DNA from: Reyranella sp.
GTDB lineage: Bacteria > Pseudomonadota > Alphaproteobacteria > Reyranellales > Reyranellaceae
Assembly (NCBI GenBank): GCA_004296815.1
Contig: SCVT01000532.1
Location: forward strand, 1 to 5,389
Direction of reading: 5' to 3'
DNA length: 5,389 nt
A program made the translations under genes and the position numbers. Of the stretch, positions 1 through 5,389 are shown in pieces (the first letter of the stretch is position 1; each line of letters begins with the position of its first letter). The notes beneath the pieces are model-generated. The model did not search any database. It worked only from the letters and a program-made list of their open reading frames with translations, and had not been told where the DNA came from.

Positions 1-12
1 CAAGACGAACGA

Positions 13-2478
13 TCAGCCCTTGATCCGCGCGCCGCTCGGGTCGTAAGGCGCCTTCAGCGACACCTTGGCCTTGAGGCGCGTGCCGGCGAGGTCGACCTCG
101 AAGCGGCCGGCCTCGAGCCAGGCCGCGTCGATCGCGGCACCATCCGCGCGCTTCACGTAGCCCAGGCCCACCGACGCACCGACCGAGTGGCCATAGGCGG
201 CCGAGGTGAGATCGCCGACCGGCTTGCCGTCGCGCAACAGGGCCTCGCCGCCCCACAGGAGCGGCTCCTTGTCGGCGAGCACGATCGAGACCATGCGCCG
301 GGTGAGCGGCTTGGCCCGCGCATCGACCAGCGCCTGGCGGCCGATGAAACCGCCCGGCTTGTCGAGCTTCACGGCCCAGAAGAGGCCGGCCTGTATCGGA
401 TTGTCGTCCGGAGTGAGCTCGCGGCCCCAGGCGCGATAGCCCTTCTCGATGCGCAGCCCCTCTATCGCGTAGTAGCCCGCATCGCGCAGGCCGAACGCAG
501 CGCCGGCCTCGTGCAGGACGTCGAACACGGTCGCGGCGAACTCGACCGGCACGTAGAGCTCCCAGCCGAGCTCGCCCATGTAGGTGCGACGCGAGGCCAG
601 CACGGTGGCAAAGCCGATGCCGACCTCGCGGATGGTTCCGAATGGGAAGGCCTCGTTGGAGAAATCGGCCTTGCTCACGGCCTTCAGCAGTTCGCGGCTG
701 TTCGGGCCCATCACCGACAGCACGGTCCAGGCGCCAGTGACGTCGGTCAGGGTGAAGTGCAGGTCCTGCGGCACGTGGCGGCCGATCCAGTCGGCATCGC
801 GCGTCACCTGCGAGGAGCCGGTGATCACCATGAACTTGTCGCGCGCGAGACGCGCCAGCGTCAGGTCGCTCTCGAAGGTGCCGCGCTCGTTCAGCAGGCC
901 GGTATAGACCGTACGGCCGACCGGCACGTCGATGTCGTTGGCGCAGAGGAGCTGCAGGCCCTTCACCGCGTCGCGGCCCTGCACCAGGAACTTGCCGAAC
1001 GAGGTCTCGTCGACCACCGAGACGGTCTCGCGCGTGGCCTTGTGCTCGGCGGCGACGGCATCGAACCAGGCGCCGCGACCCCAGGCATATTGCATGTCCG
1101 GCGTCTTGCCGATGCCGGCGAACCAGTTGGGCCGGTCCCATCCCATCTTGTTGCCGAACCAGGCACCGCGCGCCTTGAGGCGGTCGTAGAGCGGCGAACG
1201 GCGGAACGGCCGGCCGCTCTCCTGCTCGCGCTGCGGCCACGGCATCTTGTAGTGCAGGCCGAGCGTCTCGGCGACGCGCGCCTTCAGCCAGGTGTCGTTG
1301 CCGTGGAAGTTGGCGAAGCGGCGGATATCGACGGGCCACAGGTCGAGCGTCGGCTCACCCGCCACGATCCATTCGGCGAGCGCCATGCCGGCGCCGCCCG
1401 AGCTCGCGATGCCCATCGAGTTGAAGCCCGCGCCGACAAAGAAGCCCTTCACCTGCGGCGCCTCGCCCATGATGTAGTTGAGGTCGGGCGTGAAGCACTC
1501 CGGCCCGTTCATGAAGGTCTTGATGCCGGTCTTCTCCAGCGACGGCACGCGGATCAGCGCGTTGTCCATCAGGATCTGGAACTGGTCCCAATCGTCCGGC
1601 AGCATGCCGAACTCGAAATCGTCGGGGATGACGTCCTTGTCCCACGGCTTGGCTTCGGGCTCGAAACCGCCCATCAGCAGGCCGCCGACCTCCTCCTTGA
1701 AGTAGATGTAGCCGTCGGGATCGCGCATCACCGGCAGGTCGCGCGGCACGCCCTCCATCTTCTCGGTGACGATGTACATGTGCTCGCAGGAATAGAGCGG
1801 CACGGTGACGCCGATCGTGCGCGCAAGCTGGCGGGTCCATTGGCCGCCGCAGTTGACGACGATCTCGGCCTTGATCGGTCCCTGGCTCGTCTGCACGCCG
1901 GTGACGCGCTTGCCGGTCGGCCCATCCTCGGTGTCGATCGAGGTGACGCGTGTCTTCTCGAAGATACGGACCCCGCCGTTGCGCGCGCCCTTGGCCAGCG
2001 CCTGCGTGATGTCGGCGGGATTGGCCTTGCCGTCGCCCGGCAGCCACACGGCGCCGACCAGGTCGTCGGTGCGCATGATGGGATACTTGTCGCCCGCCTG
2101 CTTGGGCGTCAGCTCCTCGCACGCCACGCCCTGCGCGTTGGCCATCGCGGCGTTGCGGCGGAGATAGGTCATGCGCTCCTCGGTGCGCGCGACCGAGAGC
2201 GACCCGCACTGCTTCCAGCCGGTGGCGAGGCCGGTCTCGGCCTCGAGCTTGCCGTAGAGCTCGGTCGAATAGCGGATGAGCTTGGTCAGGTTCTGGAAGC
2301 CGCGCAGCTGGCCCACGAGACCGGCCGCATGCCAGGTCGTGCCGCCGCTGAGACGCCCCTGCTCCAGCAGCACGACGTCCTTCCAGCCGTGCTTGGTGAG
2401 GTGATAGGCCGTCGAGCATCCCATGATGCCGCCACCGACGATGACGACACGAGCCTGGGTCGGAAAATTGTCGGCCAT
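13..2478 (-). CDS. FAD-dependent oxidoreductase with C-terminal GcvT-like folate domain (dimethylglycine/sarcosine dehydrogenase type)
   Basis: This 821-residue protein has the layout of dimethylglycine dehydrogenase and sarcosine dehydrogenase: an N-terminal DAO-type FAD domain (about residues 8-370), a short FAO middle segment (about 373-430), a GcvT aminomethyltransferase domain (about 431-710) and a GcvT C-terminal barrel (about 727-811). The dinucleotide-binding motif GGGIMG is at 15-20, with the ribose-binding acid E39. TTWHAAG at 47-53 contains H50, which aligns with the histidine that carries covalent FAD in mammalian DMGDH. In the folate domain, ESD at 536-538 gives D538 as the likely counterpart of the catalytic aspartate of GcvT and dimethylglycine oxidase; GELGWE is at 635-640 and RAWGREL at 682-688. 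There is no signal peptide, so the enzyme should be cytoplasmic. The family oxidatively demethylates N-methyl amines and transfers the carbon to tetrahydrofolate. The start at 2478 was chosen because it overlaps the upstream stop in TGATG, sits behind a GGGG stretch and directly precedes the FAD motif; an in-frame ATG at 2667 would add 63 non-homologous residues inside the upstream gene. Dimethylglycine, sarcosine and 4-methylaminobutanoate are all possible substrates. The family is certain; the substrate is not. Confidence 0.93.
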   Translation of the reverse strand: MADNFPTQARVVIVGGGIMGCSTAYHLTKHGWKDVVLLEQGRLSGGTTWHAAGLVGQLRGFQNLTKLIRYSTELYGKLEAETGLATGWKQCGSLSVARTEERMTYLRRNAAMANAQGVACEELTPKQAGDKYPIMRTDDLVGAVWLPGDGKANPADITQALAKGARNGGVRIFEKTRVTSIDTEDGPTGKRVTGVQTSQGPIKAEIVVNCGGQWTRQLARTIGVTVPLYSCEHMYIVTEKMEGVPRDLPVMRDPDGYIYFKEEVGGLLMGGFEPEAKPWDKDVIPDDFEFGMLPDDWDQFQILMDNALIRVPSLEKTGIKTFMNGPECFTPDLNYIMGEAPQVKGFFVGAGFNSMGIASSGGAGMALAEWIVAGEPTLDLWPVDIRRFANFHGNDTWLKARVAETLGLHYKMPWPQREQESGRPFRRSPLYDRLKARGAWFGNKMGWDRPNWFAGIGKTPDMQYAWGRGAWFDAVAAEHKATRETVSVVDETSFGKFLVQGRDAVKGLQLLCANDIDVPVGRTVYTGLLNERGTFESDLTLARLARDKFMVITGSSQVTRDADWIGRHVPQDLHFTLTDVTGAWTVLSVMGPNSRELLKAVSKADFSNEAFPFGTIREVGIGFATVLASRRTYMGELGWELYVPVEFAATVFDVLHEAGAAFGLRDAGYYAIEGLRIEKGYRAWGRELTPDDNPIQAGLFWAVKLDKPGGFIGRQALVDARAKPLTRRMVSIVLADKEPLLWGGEALLRDGKPVGDLTSAAYGHSVGASVGLGYVKRADGAAIDAAWLEAGRFEVDLAGTRLKAKVSLKAPYDPSGARIKG

Positions 2479-2480
2479 CA
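2476..2480 (-). other. TGATG stop/start overlap, alcohol dehydrogenase to FAD oxidoreductase
   Basis: On the minus strand the TGA stop of the dehydrogenase (2480-2478) and the ATG of the FAD enzyme (2478-2476) share the A, the same form as the junction at 3636-3640. A GGGG at 2487-2490 lies 8 bases before the ATG and could serve as its ribosome binding site. Confidence 0.88.
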
Positions 2481-3638
2481 GAGTCGCCCCGCCACGGCCG
2501 CCTCGTACATCTGCCGCATCTCGGGAACGCCCACCTTGATCGGGTTGCCACCGGCCGTCGGGTCGACCGCGGCCATCGCGGAGAACTTGTCGAGATGTTC
2601 GATCTTCACGCCGAGCTCGGCCAGTGTGTGCGGGATACCGACCTCGCGCCGGAGATCGAGCGTCCACTGCATGAATCCATCGAAGGTCGGGGTGCGCAGA
2701 TTGAGCCAGCGCGCCAGCCGCACGACCTTCTCCTCAATGGCCGAGCGGTTGAACTTCACCACGTAAGGCATGGCCACAGCGTTGGTCAGCCCGTGGTGCG
2801 TGTCGAGCACGGCGCCGACCGGGTGCGAGAGCGAATGGATGGCGCCCAGCCCTTTCTGGAAGGCCGTGGAGCCCATCTGCGAGGCCGCCAGCATGTGCCC
2901 GCGAGCCTCGAGGTCGCGCCCGTCCTTCACGGCGCGCGCCAGGTTCTCCTTCACAAGCCGCATGCCCTCGACGGCGATGCCCTCGGCATAAGGGTGATAG
3001 CCCGGCGCGCAGTAGGCCTCGAAGCAGTGGATGAAGGCGTCCATTCCGGTGCCGGCCGTGAGCTTGGCCGGCAAGCCGACGGTCAGCTCGGGATCGGCGA
3101 TCACGATCTGCGGCATCATCTTCGGGTGGAAGATGACCTTCTTGGTGTGCGTCTTCTCGTCGGTGATGACCGAGGCGCGACCGGTCTCCGAGCCGGTGCC
3201 GGCCGTGGTCGGTACGGCGATCGAAGGATAGATGCCGGCAGGGTTCGCGCGGGTCCACCAGTCGCCGATATCCTCGAAATCCCACATCGGCCGCGTCTGG
3301 CCTGCCATGAAGGCGATCGCCTTGGCTGCGTCCAACCCGGACCCACCGCCCCAGCCGATGACACCGTCATGCTTGCCGGCACGCAGCACGCGGATGCCCG
3401 CCTCGACATTGGCGGCGACGGGATTGGGCTTCACGTCGCTGAACAGCGCCACCTCGATGCCCGACTTGCGCAGGTTCACCAGCGCATCGGAGATCATCGG
3501 CAGCCTGGCAAGGCCGGGGTCGGTGACCAGCAACGGTCGCCTGAGTCCCACCGCCTTGCAGGCGTCGGGCAGTTCCTTGATGCGGCCGGCGCCGAAGCGG
3601 ATCGAGGTCGGGTAGTTCCAGTTGCCGACGAGAGGCAT
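2478..3638 (-). CDS. Iron-containing alcohol dehydrogenase (group III ADH)
   Basis: This is a complete 386-residue member of the Fe-ADH family (FucO, 1,3-propanediol dehydrogenase, NAD-dependent methanol dehydrogenase), at the usual length of about 380-390 residues. The N-terminal NAD(P)-binding half holds GGGS at 97-100, followed by D103 and K106, and PTTAGTGSE at 143-151. The C-terminal helical half provides the metal ligands: D200 and H204 in GMDAFIH, H268 in GAIHSLSHP and H282 in HHGLTNA. The H268-H282 spacing of 14 equals that of FucO H263-H277, and H272 matches the conserved extra histidine. All key residues are present, so it should be active, interconverting a primary alcohol and an aldehyde with NAD(P) in the cytoplasm. 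The start at 3638 overlaps the TGA of the upstream ligase gene; the same frame extends 23 codons further upstream, but those residues lie inside the ligase gene and do not resemble the family. A weak GGAA lies 8 bases before the ATG. From context it may process an amino alcohol, an aldehyde released from an amine, or formaldehyde from demethylation. The sequence does not settle the substrate. Confidence 0.93.
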   Translation of the reverse strand: MPLVGNWNYPTSIRFGAGRIKELPDACKAVGLRRPLLVTDPGLARLPMISDALVNLRKSGIEVALFSDVKPNPVAANVEAGIRVLRAGKHDGVIGWGGGSGLDAAKAIAFMAGQTRPMWDFEDIGDWWTRANPAGIYPSIAVPTTAGTGSETGRASVITDEKTHTKKVIFHPKMMPQIVIADPELTVGLPAKLTAGTGMDAFIHCFEAYCAPGYHPYAEGIAVEGMRLVKENLARAVKDGRDLEARGHMLAASQMGSTAFQKGLGAIHSLSHPVGAVLDTHHGLTNAVAMPYVVKFNRSAIEEKVVRLARWLNLRTPTFDGFMQWTLDLRREVGIPHTLAELGVKIEHLDKFSAMAAVDPTAGGNPIKVGVPEMRQMYEAAVAGRL

Positions 3639-3640
3639 CA
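3636..3640 (-). other. TGATG stop/start overlap, ligase to alcohol dehydrogenase
   Basis: On the minus strand the TGA stop of the ligase (3640-3638) and the ATG of the dehydrogenase (3638-3636) share the A. This arrangement usually means the second protein is made by re-initiating or coupled ribosomes. It fixes the dehydrogenase start and supports one shared mRNA. Confidence 0.88.
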
Positions 3641-5002
3641 CACCAGTTCCATGTAACGATCGAGTTCCCATTCCGTGATGGCCTTGCGGAACTCCCGTTC
3701 TTCCCACTCACGTGTTGCAGAATAGTGATCGACGAAGGCGTCGCCGAACAGGCTGCGCGCCGGCTTCGACTCCTTCAGCCGTCCGGCCGCCTCCATGAGC
3801 GTACGCGGCAGCTGCGACTTCACCGGATGCTTCAGGGCATAGGAATTGCCCTTGATCGGCTCGCCCGGCTCGATCTTGTTCTCGATCCCCCAGAGGCCCG
3901 CGCCGACCGCGGCGGCCAGCGCCAGGTAGGGGTTGGCGTCGGCGGCGGCGACCCGGTACTCGACGCGGGTCGATTTGGCCGACCCCGGGATCACGCGGAG
4001 CGCCGTGGTGCGGTTCTCGACGCCCCAGGTCGCATCCGTCGGCGCCCAGAAGCCCGGGATGAGGCGGCGGTACGAATTCACTGTCGAGGCGACCATCGCC
4101 AGCGTCTCCGGCATCAGCGCCCGCTGGCCGCCGACGAAATGGCGCATCGTCGTGCTCATGCGATGCGGCGCCTTCTCATCGAAGAAAACCGGCTTGCCGC
4201 CCTTCCACAGCGACATGTGCATGTGGCCGCCGCAGCCCGGCCAGTCCTTGGACCATTTGGCCATGAAGGTGGCGAGCCAGCCGCGCTTCTGCGCCAGCAC
4301 CTTGGTGAAGAGCTTGAAGAGCGCGGCCTTGTCGGTCGCCGGCAGCGCATCGTCGACCCTCAGCGCCGCCTCGAGCACGCCCGCACCCGTCTCGGTGTGC
4401 AGCCCCTCGATTCCCATGTCCATCGCCTCGCACATGGCGAGCAGGTCGCGATACCAATCGCTCAGCACCGAATTGCGCAGCACCGAGTATCCGAAGAATC
4501 CGGGCGAGATCGATTTCAGGTTCCGGTAGCCCTTCTCGCGGATCGACTCGGGCGTCTCGGCGAAGACGAAAAACTCGTACTCGAAGCCCACCTTGACCTC
4601 GAAACCGAGCTTTGCCGCGCGCGCCAGCACACGGCGCAGCACGGCGCGCGGGCAGATCTCCTCGGCCTTGTCGACGAACTCGCAGAGGAACATCAGGTTG
4701 CCCGGCTCCGTCGCGATCTCGCGGCAGGTCTCGGGCAGGATGCGGACGTTGGCGTCGGGGTAGCCGGAATGCCAGCCGGTGTAAGTGACGTTGTCGTAGA
4801 GCTGGTCGTTCATGTCCCAGCCCAGCACCACGTCGCAGAAGCCGAAACCGCCCTCGAGGGCGGAATGGAACTTGTCGATGTGGATGTACTTGCCGCGCAG
4901 GATGCCGTCGATGTCATGCACCCCGACCTTCACATGCGTGAGGCCGCGTTCCTTGACGATCCTGCGCGCATCGGCAGCCGTCTTGACCTGGCGCGGTTCC
5001 AT
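3638..5002 (-). CDS. Glutamine synthetase-family gamma-glutamyl-amine ligase (PuuA/GmaS/IpuC-like)
   Basis: This 454-residue protein has a GS beta-grasp N-terminal domain (about 20-105) and a GS catalytic domain (about 115-450). The metal and ATP/glutamate residues known from E. coli GlnA can be matched: E141 and E143 in FEYEFF, E204 and E211 in the HTETGAG..E stretch, H260 in GGHMHMS, R313 in NSYRRL, R331 and R336 in ENRTTALR, and E348 and R350 in RVEYR, followed by ANPYL at 356-360. It should therefore form gamma-glutamyl phosphate from glutamate and ATP. The DGSSI motif that holds the ammonia-binding aspartate of housekeeping GlnA is absent; the matching region (about 50-70) reads GGFGFCDVVLGWDMND. 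The adenylylation-site motif is also missing. These absences point to an amine rather than ammonia as acceptor, as in gamma-glutamyl-putrescine, gamma-glutamyl-methylamide or gamma-glutamyl-isopropylamide synthetases. The ATG at 5002 follows GGGGGA with a 5-base spacer. It is the first enzyme gene of a coupled three-gene set downstream of a TRAP permease. Enzyme family is firm; the amine is unknown. Confidence 0.92.
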   Translation of the reverse strand: MEPRQVKTAADARRIVKERGLTHVKVGVHDIDGILRGKYIHIDKFHSALEGGFGFCDVVLGWDMNDQLYDNVTYTGWHSGYPDANVRILPETCREIATEPGNLMFLCEFVDKAEEICPRAVLRRVLARAAKLGFEVKVGFEYEFFVFAETPESIREKGYRNLKSISPGFFGYSVLRNSVLSDWYRDLLAMCEAMDMGIEGLHTETGAGVLEAALRVDDALPATDKAALFKLFTKVLAQKRGWLATFMAKWSKDWPGCGGHMHMSLWKGGKPVFFDEKAPHRMSTTMRHFVGGQRALMPETLAMVASTVNSYRRLIPGFWAPTDATWGVENRTTALRVIPGSAKSTRVEYRVAAADANPYLALAAAVGAGLWGIENKIEPGEPIKGNSYALKHPVKSQLPRTLMEAAGRLKESKPARSLFGDAFVDHYSATREWEEREFRKAITEWELDRYMELV

Positions 5003-5049
5003 TCAAGTCCCCCAGAGAAATCCAGAGTCCGAGTTTGGCAGAGCCCGAT
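5003..5049 (-). other. 47-base gap between permease and ligase genes, no terminator seen
   Basis: The gap between the TAG of the permease and the ATG of the ligase shows no GC-rich hairpin followed by T residues. It contains the ligase ribosome binding site and three copies of CTCTG (5039-5043, 5023-5027, 5013-5017), which look like chance. No convincing -35/-10 pair is visible. Read-through from the permease gene into the ligase gene is therefore the simplest reading. Confidence 0.5.
5008..5013 (-). promoter_or_regulatory. Ribosome binding site of the gamma-glutamyl ligase gene
   Basis: On the minus strand GGGGGA stands 5 bases (CTTGA) before the ATG at 5002-5000. It is a purine-rich, Shine-Dalgarno-like sequence at an acceptable distance and supports this start codon. 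Confidence 0.6.
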
Positions 5050-5389
5050 CTATCTCGACAGGATGAAATCGACGGGCCAGGTCACGAACTGGGGGAAGAT
5101 GGTCAGGATCGCGGTGAAGGCCATCATGATCAGGAAGAAGGGGATCACCTTCCAGGCCACGTAGGTCTGGGAATCGCCGGTGATGTTCTGGATCACGAAC
5201 AGGTTGAAGGCGACCGGCGGGCTGATCTGGGCCATCTCGATGGTCAGGATCAGGAAGATGCCGAACCACAGCTTGTCGAAGCCCGCCGCCAGCACGACCG
5301 GCAGCACGATCGGCAAGGTCAGCACGATCATGGAGAAGCCTTCCAGCACCGTCCCGAGCAGGATGTAGAAGAGCATCAGGAACATGATC
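5050..5389 (-). CDS. TRAP transporter large permease, DctM family (3' fragment, cut by window edge)
   Basis: Only the last 112 or so codons are inside the window. The frame stays open through the ATG at 5385 to the edge and ends in TAG at 5050-5052, so the true start lies beyond 5389; full DctM proteins are about 425-450 residues. Counting from the methionine at 5385, hydrophobic stretches at about 1-35, 39-66 and 78-109 fit the last membrane helices and re-entrant segment. The DctM C-terminal signature is clear: LPIVLPVV at 24-31, WFGI at 40-43, E50, then SPP at 55-57 and NLFVI at 61-65. The protein is the large, ion-coupled membrane subunit of a tripartite TRAP importer, which works with a small membrane subunit (DctQ) and a periplasmic solute-binding protein (DctP); both would be expected upstream, outside the window. 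TRAP systems mostly import organic acids, sulfonates or zwitterions such as ectoine. The gene lies 47 bases before the ligase on the same strand, suggesting it supplies that pathway's substrate. Confidence 0.9.
   Translation of the reverse strand, partial: IMFLMLFYILLGTVLEGFSMIVLTLPIVLPVVLAAGFDKLWFGIFLILTIEMAQISPPVAFNLFVIQNITGDSQTYVAWKVIPFFLIMMAFTAILTIFPQFVTWPVDFILSR

Noticed and set aside
2479..2667. A 63-residue N-terminal extension of the FAD oxidoreductase from an in-frame ATG at 2667
   Set aside because: The extension lies inside the dehydrogenase gene, is Arg/Gly-rich and unlike the family, and the ATG at 2478 sits directly before the FAD-binding motif.
187..2766. An 859-codon open frame on the plus strand opposite the FAD oxidoreductase gene
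   Set aside because: Its translation is rich in Arg, Ala, Gly, His and Leu with no recognisable domain, and it runs antisense to a gene with clear motifs throughout. Long antisense frames are common in GC-rich genomes because stop codons are rare.
2595..3656. A 353-codon open frame on the plus strand opposite the alcohol dehydrogenase gene
   Set aside because: It is a mirror of a fully conserved Fe-ADH gene, with no motif or plausible start signal of its own.
5013..5043. Three CTCTG copies in the permease-ligase gap as a possible regulator site or repeat
   Set aside because: The copies are only five bases long and unevenly spaced (16 and 10 bases), with no inverted symmetry. Chance explains them.
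3725..5164. A 479-codon open frame on the plus strand opposite the ligase gene
   Set aside because: It has low-complexity composition rich in Arg, Ala and His, no domain, and crosses two real genes and their gap. It is an antisense shadow of the ligase.

Overview
The window carries four protein genes, all on the minus strand and read from the high-coordinate end toward the low end. In transcription order they are the 3' end of a TRAP transporter large permease (DctM family), a glutamine synthetase-family gamma-glutamyl ligase, an iron-containing alcohol dehydrogenase (group III ADH), and a large FAD-dependent oxidoreductase fused to a GcvT-like folate domain (dimethylglycine/sarcosine dehydrogenase type). 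The DNA is very GC-rich, with strong G/C preference at third codon positions, and the gene content is typical of metabolically versatile soil or water Alphaproteobacteria (Rhodospirillales or Rhizobiales-like). That placement is an inference from style and content; no marker gene is present.

Layout. The permease fragment (5050 to the window edge) lacks its N-terminal part, which lies beyond position 5389. A 47-base gap with no recognisable terminator and a GGGGGA ribosome binding site leads into the ligase (3638-5002). The ligase, dehydrogenase (2478-3638) and FAD enzyme (13-2478) are joined by two identical TGATG stop/start overlaps, so the three enzymes are almost certainly made from one mRNA with translational coupling. 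Only 12 bases follow the last stop codon, so the end of the operon cannot be judged.

How the genes may work together. The permease would import a small solute, usually an organic acid or zwitterion. The ligase has the full set of GS catalytic residues but lacks the ammonia-site motif and adenylylation tyrosine of housekeeping GlnA, so it probably joins glutamate to an amine. The dehydrogenase would interconvert an alcohol and an aldehyde. The FAD enzyme would remove an N-methyl group from a methylated amine or amino acid and could pass the one-carbon unit to tetrahydrofolate. Together they look like a catabolic operon for a methylated amine, amino alcohol or N-methyl amino acid. The actual substrate and the order of steps cannot be read from the sequence. 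All enzyme families are known; what is worth a second look is their combination. No RNA gene, mobile element, CRISPR array or repeat family was found.
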